From the NCBI RefSeq assembly GCF_015471405.1, contig NZ_BLVZ01000022.1:26971-90970 (forward strand): DNA of 64,000 bases, in the 5' to 3' direction. Shown here in pieces: positions 16,519 through 24,784 of this stretch (position 1 is the first letter of the stretch; every line of letters starts with the position of its first letter). A program made the translations under genes and the position numbers. The notes beneath the pieces were generated by a model. It had not been told where the DNA came from. It did not search any database and was given only the letters and a program-made list of their open reading frames with translations. The DNA comes from Pseudomonas cichorii (lineage in GTDB: Bacteria > Pseudomonadota > Gammaproteobacteria > Pseudomonadales > Pseudomonadaceae).

Positions 16519-19476
16519 ATGTCCAAAGGATTGAAACGTACTCTTGGCACTTTGCTGGCTGTATTCGTGCTTTACAGCCTGCTGGGCTTTTTCATTCTGC
16601 CCGGCATTGCCCTGCGTATCGCCAACCAGCAGTTGAGCAACTACTCCACCGTTCCGGCAAAGCTCGAACGCCTGGAACTCAATCCCTACAGCCTTGAACT
16701 GACTCTCTGGGGCCTGAACATCGGCATTCCAGGCAAAGAGCAGATTGCCTTCGAGAAGCTGTATGCCAACCTGCAGATCGACAGCCTCTGGAGCGGTGCG
16801 CTGCATCTGCAAAAGGTAGAGCTGAGCACTCCGAGAACCGAGCTGCTGTTCGACAAGGCCGGCCAGCTGAATCTGGCGCAACTGTTCAAGCTGCCGCCCA
16901 GTGAACCCGCCAAGGATGAGCCCGCAAGCAAACCCTTCCCGCTGCGTATCGATGAAATAAAGCTGGCCGACGGCTATGTACACTTTCAGGACATGCGCCC
17001 CGGCGAGCCCATTGAGTTCCTTTACGACAAGCTGAACCTGGAGTTGAAGAACCTCAGCACGCTCCCTGAAGACAACGCAGACATGACACTGGTCGCCGCT
17101 GGCCCCGATGGCGGCCAGATCGACTGGGTGGGGCGCATCAGCCTCGTGCCGATCACCTCCGAGGGCACGCTCAAAGTCACCGACAGCAAGATGAAACTCT
17201 GGTGGCCGTATGTTCGCGATGCCCTGCCACTCGTATTGAAAGACGGTGTACTGAACTTCAGTACCGCCTACACGCTCGACCTGAGCAAGGAAACCGAACT
17301 CAAGCTCAGCAACGCAGCGGCCAGCATCGCGCCGTTCTCGCTCGATGCGCCTGACGGGAGGCCACTGGTACGCCTGCAGCGTCTGGAGGTCAGCGAGACT
17401 TCGGTGGATCTGGCCAAGCAGCTTGTCACTGTCGGCAAGATCCGCAGCAACAAGCTGGAAACCTGGGCGGCCCGTGAAGCGGATGGCCAACTGGACTGGC
17501 AGAAGCTGTTTGCCAGCCAACCGGCAAAACCAGCACCGAAAAAACCGGAAATCGATGCCAAGGCTGCCGAGCCTGCCTCTTCCGCCGATGCCCAACCCCA
17601 GACTGCCGCTCGCCCCGCGCCTCCGGCGAAACCCTGGCAGGTGCTGCTACGAGACGTGCAACTGCGCGACTATCAGGTTCATCTGGCTGACCGAGTGCCT
17701 GCAGAAGCGGTTGCACTGGACGTCGGCCCCTTGAATCTGGACCTGCAGAACTTCGACAGCCTGAACAAATCGCCCTTTACCCTCAAACTCGATACCGGGC
17801 TAGGCAAGCAAGGCAAGCTGACAGCAGCGGGCGACGTCAATCTCAGCCCGGTCAGCGCACGCCTGAAGGTCACGACACGGGACATCGACCTGCGTCTCGC
17901 TCAAGCCTATATCAGCCCGTTCATTCGCCTGGAAATGCGCAGCGGGATGCTGGACAGCGATATTGCGCTCGACCTGAAAAGTACCGAGCCTCTGGCGCTG
18001 GGGGTTACCGGCAAGGCTCAGGTCAATCAACTGCACACGCTCGACACCCTCAAGCAGCGCGACTTCATGAAGTGGCAGCGCCTGGAGGTTGAAGGCCTGA
18101 ACTATCAACATGGCGACAACCTGTCGATTACCCAGGTCAATCTGGAGCAGCCTTATGCACGCTTCATGATCAATGACGACCGGACCACCAATATCGACGA
18201 CCTGCTTATTCCCCAGCCTGCCGACAAGCAGCCTGCCAAAGACTCGCCCAAAACAGCTGGCAATGAAAAACCGCTGGGTATTCATATCGGCGAGGTCAAC
18301 ATCAAGGACGGTTCGGCCAACTTCGCCGACTTTACCCTGACACCCAACTTCATCACCGCCGTGCAGCAGCTCAATGGCCGTATTGGCACCATCGATAACC
18401 GTCAGGCCAAACCGGCACCGGTCAATGTCGAGGGCAAGGTGGACCGTTATGCCCCGGTCACCATCAAGGGCAGCCTCAACCCGTTCGATCCGATGGCCAG
18501 CCTCGATATCGCCACCAGCTTCAAGCGTGTAGAGCTGACCACACTGACGCCCTACTCCGGGAAGTTCGCCGGGTTCCGAATCCGCAAGGGCCGCCTTAAT
18601 CTCGATCTGCATTACCTGATCACCCAGGGCAAGCTGAAGGCCGAAAACAAGGTGCTCGTCGAGCAGTTGCAACTGGGCGAGAAAGTCGACAGCCCCGACG
18701 CGGTGGACTTACCGATTCGTCTGGCGGTCGCCTTGCTCAAGGACACTCAGGGCCGGATTGCACTTGAGCTGCCGGTCGAAGGTGACCTGAACAACCCGCA
18801 ATTCAGCGTCATGCCGATTGTCTGGCAAACCCTGCGTAATCTTGTGCTGCGCGCGGCCCAGGCGCCCTTCAAGTTATTAGGCGGCCTGGTCAGCGGTGGT
18901 GGCTCTGAAGATTTGGGCAATGTGAGTTTCGCGCCCGGTTCCAGCGAGTTGAGCAGTGACGCCACAAAAGCTCTGGATACACTTGCAGCAGCACTCAGGG
19001 AGCGCCCTGCCCTGCGCCTGGAGATCGAAGGCACCAGCGCGGCCAGCAGCGACGGCCCACTGATCGCCCAGCAGCGCCTGGAGCGTGAATACCAGTTCAC
19101 TTACTACAAGATCATGCAACGCCGTGGTGACAAGGTCCCGGCCAGAGCCGCCTTGTTGCAAGTGCCTGAAGACGAGAAAGGCCCGATGCTCGAAGGCATC
19201 TATCGCGCCCGCCTCAAGCAGCAGCCACCGGCAGAGTGGACGGACCTGGGCAAGGAAGAGCGCCTGAACAGAATGCGTGCCGCCGTGCTCAAGTTCTGGA
19301 GCGGCAACGAGGTCCTGTTGCGTGAACTGGGTCAGGACCGGGCTGGCAGTATCAAGGACTATCTGGTACAGAAGGGGCAACTGGAAGACGAACGTATCTA
19401 TTTCGTCGATGCACACCTGGGTCAGGCACAAGCAGATGGCCGGGTTATCAGCCCACTTCATCTGGACAGCGAGTAA
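16519..19476 (+). CDS. DUF748 / AsmA-like envelope protein with OmpA-like C-terminus
   Basis: A 985-residue protein with a single N-terminal membrane anchor (residues about 5-30, TLGTLLAVFVLYSLLGFFIL) and a long beta-rich periplasmic body, as in DUF748 and AsmA-like proteins associated with lipid transport between membranes. Repeated LDLQNFDSLN/LELKNLSTLP-type stretches fit the repeating-beta-groove family. From about residue 800, VSFAPGSSELSSDATKALDTLAAAL and LRLEIEGTS resemble an OmpA-like peptidoglycan-binding motif. A 20-residue upstream extension (to 16459) is possible, but the ATG at 16519 (MSKGLKRTLG) puts the anchor at the N-terminus. The next gene follows after 5 bases, so the two are likely cotranscribed. 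Exact role unknown. Confidence 0.85.
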   Translation: MSKGLKRTLGTLLAVFVLYSLLGFFILPGIALRIANQQLSNYSTVPAKLERLELNPYSLELTLWGLNIGIPGKEQIAFEKLYANLQIDSLWSGALHLQKVELSTPRTELLFDKAGQLNLAQLFKLPPSEPAKDEPASKPFPLRIDEIKLADGYVHFQDMRPGEPIEFLYDKLNLELKNLSTLPEDNADMTLVAAGPDGGQIDWVGRISLVPITSEGTLKVTDSKMKLWWPYVRDALPLVLKDGVLNFSTAYTLDLSKETELKLSNAAASIAPFSLDAPDGRPLVRLQRLEVSETSVDLAKQLVTVGKIRSNKLETWAAREADGQLDWQKLFASQPAKPAPKKPEIDAKAAEPASSADAQPQTAARPAPPAKPWQVLLRDVQLRDYQVHLADRVPAEAVALDVGPLNLDLQNFDSLNKSPFTLKLDTGLGKQGKLTAAGDVNLSPVSARLKVTTRDIDLRLAQAYISPFIRLEMRSGMLDSDIALDLKSTEPLALGVTGKAQVNQLHTLDTLKQRDFMKWQRLEVEGLNYQHGDNLSITQVNLEQPYARFMINDDRTTNIDDLLIPQPADKQPAKDSPKTAGNEKPLGIHIGEVNIKDGSANFADFTLTPNFITAVQQLNGRIGTIDNRQAKPAPVNVEGKVDRYAPVTIKGSLNPFDPMASLDIATSFKRVELTTLTPYSGKFAGFRIRKGRLNLDLHYLITQGKLKAENKVLVEQLQLGEKVDSPDAVDLPIRLAVALLKDTQGRIALELPVEGDLNNPQFSVMPIVWQTLRNLVLRAAQAPFKLLGGLVSGGGSEDLGNVSFAPGSSELSSDATKALDTLAAALRERPALRLEIEGTSAASSDGPLIAQQRLEREYQFTYYKIMQRRGDKVPARAALLQVPEDEKGPMLEGIYRARLKQQPPAEWTDLGKEERLNRMRAAVLKFWSGNEVLLRELGQDRAGSIKDYLVQKGQLEDERIYFVDAHLGQAQADGRVISPLHLDSE

Positions 19477-19481
19477 ACGAC

Positions 19482-19808
19482 TTGAAGAGAACCCCGATCA
19501 GCCTTGCCGGCTTCATCCTGCTGGCGCTCTCTGGAGCGCTGGCGGCGACAAGCGCACAGGCTTCGACCTTGCGTTGCGGCAGCCAGTTGATCAGTACGGG
19601 GGACCGGATCTTCGAGGTTCAGCAGAAGTGCGGAACACCTGTCAGCCAGGAAGTTGTGGGCAGCAAGGAAACCTACAGCAGCAACTACCGCAGGTCCGAG
19701 GAAGTGAGAGTCGAGGAATGGGTCTACGGCCCCGATAACGGGATGTATCGATACCTGCGCTTCGAGGGTGGTCGTCTGGTCAGGATCGACAGCAAACGCG
19801 GACATTGA
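19482..19808 (+). CDS. DUF2845 periplasmic protein
   Basis: A 108-residue secreted protein with a signal peptide (KRTPISLAGFILLALSG...ATSAQA, cleavage about residue 27) followed by a mature domain with two cysteines (TLRCGS and VQQKCGTP), VEEWVYGPDNG and RYLRFEGGRLVRI. This is the DUF2845 pattern, a small beta domain related in shape to SmpA/OmlA-type folds. The only plausible start is TTG at 19482, because the signal peptide begins immediately after it. It is coupled to the DUF748 gene (5-base gap). Function unknown. Confidence 0.82.
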   Translation: MKRTPISLAGFILLALSGALAATSAQASTLRCGSQLISTGDRIFEVQQKCGTPVSQEVVGSKETYSSNYRRSEEVRVEEWVYGPDNGMYRYLRFEGGRLVRIDSKRGH

Positions 19809-19822
19809 GCGGCAGAAATAGA

Positions 19823-19852
19823 ACAGGCCCCAGTGCGAACACCGGGGCCTGT
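19823..19852. terminator. Bidirectional hairpin between the DUF2845 and BON genes
   Basis: ACAGGCCCC (19823-19831) pairs with GGGGCCTGT (19844-19852) across a 12-base loop, placed between convergent genes. T runs are short on both strands. Confidence 0.6.
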
Positions 19853-19946
19853 AATGGCCACATCCTTGTAGCCTCTCGCATGAACTTCCTGTCAGCCGAC
19901 AACCTGCGGGGTCATCGGCTCGACGTCAGATGCTCATTTCAAAGGG

Positions 19947-20297
19947 TTATTCAGCCTTCAGGCCATCGGCCGAAACAGCCTGAACGCCTTTGATTTTCTT
20001 GGTGATAGCCACAGCAGTTTTCTTCTGGGCTTCAGTCACCGCGACGGTGGAGGACAGGGAAACCACGCCTTTGTTGGTTTCAACCTTGATGTCCGAGCCT
20101 GGGATGCCTTTTTCAGTCAGCAAGTCAGCTTTGACCTTGGTGGTGATCCAGGTATCGGTAGTCGCTTCCTTGGCCTCAGTCACTTCACCGGCAGCCAGCA
20201 TCATTGGAGCCTGGGTGTTGGTCTGAGCGAATGCAGCGTTAGCCATGGTCAGAGTCAGGGCAGTTGCAGTGGCAGCAGCGATAGCGAACTTCTTCAT
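19947..20297 (-). CDS. BON-domain periplasmic protein (OsmY-like)
   Basis: The 116-residue product has a signal peptide (MKKFAIAAATATALTLTMANAAFA, cleavage near residue 24) and a single BON domain (about residues 45-115: TWITTKVKADLLTEKGIPGSDI...GVVSLSSTV...KIKGVQAV). BON domains occur in stress-induced envelope proteins and are thought to bind phospholipid. Its position next to pnp matches PA4739. Promoter-length AT-rich sequence (20298-20530) lies upstream, suggesting independent control. Confidence 0.88.
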   Translation of the reverse strand: MKKFAIAAATATALTLTMANAAFAQTNTQAPMMLAAGEVTEAKEATTDTWITTKVKADLLTEKGIPGSDIKVETNKGVVSLSSTVAVTEAQKKTAVAITKKIKGVQAVSADGLKAE

Positions 20298-20539
20298 ACG
20301 ATAACTCCTGTTTTTCTCAGAAACTGCAGCACATCGTTGGCTGCAGGGTTATCAGGTATATCGCAAGGGGTGTGCCAATCTGCCACAAGAAATAAAATCG
20401 TTTAAATTCAATGAGTTATATTTTTATCTATTTTGCACGATCGTGCAGATTGCCCGTTCGACCAAAAACCTCACTTGCAAGATGCATGTTCCCGTCGGGC
20501 GTTTTGAGAGACTTTGCGTAAGCCGTTATTTACGCTCAT
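20298..20539. other. Intergenic region between the BON gene and the pnp terminator
   Basis: An AT-rich gap (notably 20390-20440) that presumably carries the promoter of the BON-domain gene on the - strand. No certain -35/-10 pair is called. A palindromic CGATCGTGCAGA stretch near 20438 is the only other feature noticed. Confidence 0.4.
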
Positions 20540-20566
20540 AAAAAAAGGATCCCGAAGGATCCTTTC
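20540..20566 (-). terminator. Terminator of the rpsO-pnp transcript
   Basis: Read on the - strand: AAAGGATCC, loop TTCG, GGATCCTTT, then a T run (plus-strand A's at 20540-20547). It lies about 20 bases past the pnp stop. Confidence 0.92.
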
Positions 20567-20588
20567 TTTGGCGAAGCCTAGCGAGCTA

Positions 20589-22694
20589 TCAAACGCCCGA
20601 CGCTTTTGCAGCGGCTACGTCTTTGATCGACAGCTTGATACGGCCGCGGTTGTCCACGTCCAGTACCAGAACTTCAACTTCCTGACCTTCTTTCAGGATA
20701 TCGGTCACTTTCTCTACGCGAGCATCGCTCAGCATGGAGATGTGAACCAGACCGTCCTTGCCAGGCAGGATGTTCACGAATGCGCCGAAGTCGACGATAC
20801 GCTCAACCTTACCGACGTAGATCTTGCCGATTTCCGCCTCGGCGGTGATACCCAGAACGCGCTGACGTGCTGCTTCAGCCGCTTCCTTGGTTTCGCCGAA
20901 GATCTTGATCGAGCCGTCGTCTTCGATGTCGATCGAAGCCTTGGTCTCTTCACAGATTGCACGGATGGTCGCGCCGCCTTTACCGATGACGTCACGGATC
21001 TTGTCGGTGTCGATCTTCATCGCGATCATGGTCGGAGCGTTGGCCGACAGTTCGGTACGCGACTGACCAATGATCTGGTTCATCTGGCCGAGGATGTTCA
21101 GGCGAGCTTCCAGGGCCTGGCCCAGGGCGATCTCCATGATTTCTTCGGTGATGCCTTTGATCTTGATGTCCATCTGCAGCGCGGTAACACCTTTGGAGGT
21201 ACCGGCTACCTTGAAGTCCATGTCGCCCAGGTGATCTTCATCACCCAGGATGTCGGTCAGAACTGCGAATTTCTCGCCTTCCTTGACCAGACCCATGGCG
21301 ATACCGGCAACAGGAGCTTTCATCGGCACACCGGCATCCATCAGAGCCAGGGAAGCACCGCAGACCGAAGCCATGGAGCTGGAACCGTTGGACTCGGTGA
21401 TTTCCGATACGACACGGATGGTGTACGGGAACACGTCAGTCTCAGGCAGCATGGCCTGAACGCTGCGACGAGCCAGACGGCCGTGACCGATTTCACGACG
21501 ACCAGCGCCACCCATGCGGCCACACTCGCCTACCGAGAACGGAGGGAAGTTGTAGTGCAGCATGAAGGGGTCTTTCTTCTCGCCTTCGAGGGTGTCCAGC
21601 AGCTGTGCGTCACGCGCAGTACCCAGAGTAGCGACAACCAGAGCCTGGGTTTCGCCACGGGTGAACAGTGCAGAACCGTGAGTCTTCGGCAGAACGCCCA
21701 CTTCGATGTTCAGAGGGCGAACGGTGCGGGTGTCACGGCCATCGATACGAGGCTTGCCGTTGACGATGTTCTCACGCACGGTGCGGTATTCGATTTCACC
21801 GAAAGCGGCTTTGACTTCACCGGCAGACGGGCTGCCTTCTTCAACAGCCAGCTTGGCAACGACCTGGTCACGCAGCTCGCCCAGACGCGCATAGCGGTCG
21901 GCTTTGACAGTGATGGTGTAAGCCTGGGAGATCGCGTCGCCGAACTCGGAACGGATCGCGCCCAGCAGGTCAGTGGCTTCAGGCTTTGGCTGCCAGTCCC
22001 AGACAGGCTTGGCGGCTTCGGCGGCCAGCTCCTTGACGGCATTGATCACGACCTGGAATTCGTCGTGGGCGAACAGAACGGCACCCAGCATCTGGTCTTC
22101 GGTCAGCTCACGGGCTTCGGACTCAACCATCAGAACGGCTTCGGAAGTACCGGCTACAACCATGTCCAGGCTCGAAGCCTGCAGTTGCTCGTAAGTCGGG
22201 TTCAGCAGGTAGCCGGTGCTTTCGTGGAAAGCAACACGGGCAGCGCCGACAGGGCCGTCGAACGGAATGCCGGAGATGGCCAGGGCAGCCGAAGTACCGA
22301 TCATCGCAGCGATGTCCGGATCGGTTTTCTTGCTGGTGGAAACCACGGTGCAGACAACCTGCACTTCGTTCATGAAGCCTTCTGGAAACAACGGACGAAT
22401 CGGACGGTCGATCAGACGCGAAGTCAGGGTTTCTTTCTCGGAAGGACGACCTTCACGCTTGAAGAAACCACCAGGGATCTTGCCGGCAGCGTAGGTTTTT
22501 TCCTGATAGTGCACGGACAGCGGGAAGAAGCCTTTGCTTGCATCGGCGTTCTTGGCGCCGACCACTGTCACCAATACGCTGACGTCATCGTCAACGGTGA
22601 CCAATACTGCGCCGGAAGCCTGACGGGCGATGCGGCCAGTCTCCAGGGTTACGGTCGATTGACCGAACTGAAATTTCTTGATTACCGGGTTCAC
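20589..22694 (-). CDS. pnp: Polyribonucleotide nucleotidyltransferase (PNPase)
   Basis: PNPase is the phosphorolytic 3'-5' exonuclease of the RNA degradosome. The 701-residue protein has two RNase PH repeats (first about 1-230; second about 310-540, with FTRGETQALVVATLGT and the catalytic aspartates around TDILGDEDHLGDMDFKVAG), a KH domain (TDKIRDVIGKGGATIRAI) and a C-terminal S1 domain (GKVERIVDFGAFVNILPGKDGLVHIS). It starts at GTG (22694) with AGGTAGGA upstream. It lies 172 bases downstream of rpsO, as in most gammaproteobacteria, where pnp mRNA is autoregulated through a 5' structure. Confidence 0.98.
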   Translation of the reverse strand: MNPVIKKFQFGQSTVTLETGRIARQASGAVLVTVDDDVSVLVTVVGAKNADASKGFFPLSVHYQEKTYAAGKIPGGFFKREGRPSEKETLTSRLIDRPIRPLFPEGFMNEVQVVCTVVSTSKKTDPDIAAMIGTSAALAISGIPFDGPVGAARVAFHESTGYLLNPTYEQLQASSLDMVVAGTSEAVLMVESEARELTEDQMLGAVLFAHDEFQVVINAVKELAAEAAKPVWDWQPKPEATDLLGAIRSEFGDAISQAYTITVKADRYARLGELRDQVVAKLAVEEGSPSAGEVKAAFGEIEYRTVRENIVNGKPRIDGRDTRTVRPLNIEVGVLPKTHGSALFTRGETQALVVATLGTARDAQLLDTLEGEKKDPFMLHYNFPPFSVGECGRMGGAGRREIGHGRLARRSVQAMLPETDVFPYTIRVVSEITESNGSSSMASVCGASLALMDAGVPMKAPVAGIAMGLVKEGEKFAVLTDILGDEDHLGDMDFKVAGTSKGVTALQMDIKIKGITEEIMEIALGQALEARLNILGQMNQIIGQSRTELSANAPTMIAMKIDTDKIRDVIGKGGATIRAICEETKASIDIEDDGSIKIFGETKEAAEAARQRVLGITAEAEIGKIYVGKVERIVDFGAFVNILPGKDGLVHISMLSDARVEKVTDILKEGQEVEVLVLDVDNRGRIKLSIKDVAAAKASGV

Positions 22695-22813
22695 GGTTTC
22701 CTACCTTTTCTGTGGCTCTTGGGGAACTGGTTTCTTGCGAATTCTTGGGCAGCGAGGGGAATCGGACCCTTCGGCAGTCCAGATAAAACTAGAGGCTGGA
22801 AGCCTGCCAGAAC

Positions 22814-22829
22814 CATCGGTATACCGATG
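22814..22829 (-). promoter_or_regulatory. Perfect 16-base palindrome in the rpsO-pnp leader
   Basis: CATCGGTATACCGATG is fully self-complementary and lies 120-135 bases upstream of the pnp start. A second stem is formed by AGGCT/AGCCT around 22791-22803. Together they sit where an RNase III/PNPase autoregulatory structure would be expected. That role is inferred. Confidence 0.45.
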
Positions 22830-22866
22830 AATCGTGACAGACAACCAACCTCTCGCAACGTCGTTA

Positions 22867-23136
22867 TTAGCGACGCAGACCCAGACGACCGATCAGGGCG
22901 CTGTAACGGCTAACGTCCTTACCTTTCAGGTAATCCAGCAGCTTGCGACGCTGGTTTACCATACGGATCAGACCACGACGCGAGTGGTGGTCCTTACCGT
23001 TGGCCTTGAAGTGGCCTTGCAGTTTGTTGATGTTGGCGGTCAGCAGTGCAACTTGCACTTCTGGCGAACCAGTGTCACCAACAGCTTGCTGGTAGTCGGT
23101 TACGATCTGAGCTTTTTCTTCAACGCTGAGTGCCAT
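22867..23136 (-). CDS. rpsO: 30S ribosomal protein S15
   Basis: S15 binds the central domain of 16S rRNA early in 30S assembly and bridges to the 50S subunit. The 89-residue sequence is canonical: GDTGSPEVQVALLTANI, LQGHFKANGKDHHSRRGL and the C-terminal RYSALIGRLGLRR. It sits between truB and pnp in the standard order. Confidence 0.99.
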   Translation of the reverse strand: MALSVEEKAQIVTDYQQAVGDTGSPEVQVALLTANINKLQGHFKANGKDHHSRRGLIRMVNQRRKLLDYLKGKDVSRYSALIGRLGLRR

Positions 23137-23252
23137 GTGGGCAATCCTTCAGTAAAGGAGCCGCTTCCGGGGAAGACGGTTCCAACAGGCCGGGGACAAA
23201 CCCCGTATTAAAAAATGAGATGTGACCGTGCCTGTTGACAGCCACCCTCGTT

Positions 23253-23280
23253 CCAGGCTGCCTGCATGCAGCCAGCCTGG
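23253..23280 (-). repeat. Nested 28-base palindrome between truB and rpsO
   Basis: CCAGGCTG (23253-23260) and CAGCCTGG (23273-23280) enclose the self-complementary CTGCATGCAG (23262-23271), giving one long hairpin with a single C/C mismatch. No T run follows on the - strand, so RNA processing or partial pausing is more likely than termination. A GGGG-TTTGT-CCCC stem follows closer to rpsO. Confidence 0.6.
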
Positions 23281-23286
23281 TTCCGG

Positions 23287-24204
23287 TCATTCTGACCGAA
23301 TCAGACGACGCGGCGCTATACGCCCGTCTTCGCTTACTTCACCGATACCGATGAAGCGACCTTCATGATCCTGCACCCGAACCATGCCGAACTTCGGCGC
23401 ATCCGGTGCTCTTACCGGCTGACCATGCAGCCAGTAGAAAGAACTGTGTTCCGAAAACTTCAGCAGTGGCCAATGTAGCAGACCGCTGTCCGATGGCATC
23501 AGAAAACGGTCGACCGCTTCGTTGCCACCGTCGGCGTGTACCTGCTCAAGCTCTTCGAGCGTGACCGTCTGGCTCAGGTTGAAAGGCCCGGCCTGGGTAC
23601 GACGCAGTTCGGCTACATAGGCCCCACAGCCCAGTTTCTCACCAATATCCTCGACCAGAGTCCGGATATAAGTGCCTTTGCTGCAATCGACCGAAAGACG
23701 CGCAGTCTCGGACTCGCTAGCCAGCAATTCCAGGCGCGCAATAATAACAGAACGAGGCTCGCGCTCCACTACTTCCCCGGCACGGGCCAGCTTGTAAAGA
23801 GGCTGGCCATCACGCTTGAGGGCCGAGTACATAGGAGGTATCTGGCTGATTTGACCGCGAAAAGCAGGCAACACCGCTTCGATATCTTCGCGACCAACGG
23901 TCACCGGGCGAGTCTGTAACACTTCGCCTTCAGAGTCTGCCGTGGTGGTGGTCTTGCCCAGTTGCATCAGCGTCTCGTAGGACTTGTCCGAATCGAGCAG
24001 GTACTGAGAGAACTTGGTGGCTTCACCAAAGCACAACGGCAACACACCTGTCGCCAAAGGATCGAGGCTGCCGGTATGCCCGGCCTTTTCGGCATTGAGC
24101 AACCAGCGCACCTTTTGCAGGGCCGCATTGGAAGTAAAGCCCAGAGGCTTGTCGAGCAGAATGATACCGCTGACGTTTCGGCGTATACGCTTGACCTGAG
24201 CCAC
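23287..24204 (-). CDS. truB: tRNA pseudouridine(55) synthase
   Basis: TruB makes pseudouridine 55 in the T-loop of tRNAs and acts as a tRNA chaperone. The 305-residue protein contains GIILLDKPLGFTSN, the catalytic-aspartate motif HTGSLDPLATGVLP, RVDCS-equivalent LSVDCSKGTYIRTLVEDIG and a C-terminal PUA-like region. It starts 3 bases after rbfA ends, so the two are translated from one transcript. Confidence 0.97.
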   Translation of the reverse strand: MAQVKRIRRNVSGIILLDKPLGFTSNAALQKVRWLLNAEKAGHTGSLDPLATGVLPLCFGEATKFSQYLLDSDKSYETLMQLGKTTTTADSEGEVLQTRPVTVGREDIEAVLPAFRGQISQIPPMYSALKRDGQPLYKLARAGEVVEREPRSVIIARLELLASESETARLSVDCSKGTYIRTLVEDIGEKLGCGAYVAELRRTQAGPFNLSQTVTLEELEQVHADGGNEAVDRFLMPSDSGLLHWPLLKFSEHSSFYWLHGQPVRAPDAPKFGMVRVQDHEGRFIGIGEVSEDGRIAPRRLIRSE

Positions 24205-24207
24205 GCC

Positions 24208-24624
24208 TTACTCCTCGGTACTGTCCGGCTTCACGCCTTGTGGCGCGGAACCTTCCTGATGTTGTCCGTCTTCGGCCACTGCACGCTCGATCAATGCCGA
24301 GAGATGTGCGCCACGAGCCACGCTTTCGTCGTAGTGGAAGTGCAACTGCGGCACGCTGCGCAGTTTCATTTCACGGGCCAGCTGCATGCGCAGAAAGCCT
24401 GCGGCGGAGTTGAGCACCTTGATGCTCTGCGCGATTTCCTCGGCGCTGTCCTGGCCCATTACGGTCATGAAAATCTTGGCGTGACCGACATCACGACTGA
24501 CATCGACAGCAGTGATGGTGACCAGACCCACACGTGGGTCCTTGATTTCGCGGCGGATCAACTGCGCCAGTTCGCGCTGCATCTGATCGCCAATTCGTTG
24601 GGTACGGCTATATTCTTTTGCCAT
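24208..24624 (-). CDS. rbfA: 30S ribosome-binding factor A
   Basis: RbfA binds the 5' helix region of 16S rRNA in late 30S maturation and cold adaptation. The 138-residue product shows the KH-like fold signature: RTQRIGDQMQRELAQLIRREIKDPRVG, VDVSRDVGHAKIFMTV and LRSVPQLHFHYDESVARG. It lies in the nusA-infB-rbfA-truB order, separated from infB by 160 bases containing a hairpin. Confidence 0.97.
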   Translation of the reverse strand: MAKEYSRTQRIGDQMQRELAQLIRREIKDPRVGLVTITAVDVSRDVGHAKIFMTVMGQDSAEEIAQSIKVLNSAAGFLRMQLAREMKLRSVPQLHFHYDESVARGAHLSALIERAVAEDGQHQEGSAPQGVKPDSTEE

Positions 24625-24678
24625 GGTTTGCTACCTGTTACTGACTCGGGACCAAACCCTGACAGTCTGAAAGCGGCA

Positions 24679-24712
24679 AACGCCCGGCCTGACAATTGCC
24701 AGACCGGGCGTT
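24679..24712 (-). terminator. Partial terminator-like hairpin between infB and rbfA
   Basis: AACGCCCGG (24679-24687) and CCGGGCGTT (24704-24712) pair across a 16-base loop. Only a short T run (TTTG) follows on the - strand, so it probably attenuates rather than ends the operon transcript. Confidence 0.55.
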
Positions 24713-24784
24713 GCGTTTAGAGCCCATGACAGAAGCTGAGGCATTTGCATGCCTCGTTCTGCCATGGCTCCTACAGCTCGCGAC

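Noticed and set aside
20514..22913. 799-codon + strand frame across pnp
   Set aside because: Antisense shadow of pnp, continuing through its terminator and leader; no start signal or family resemblance.
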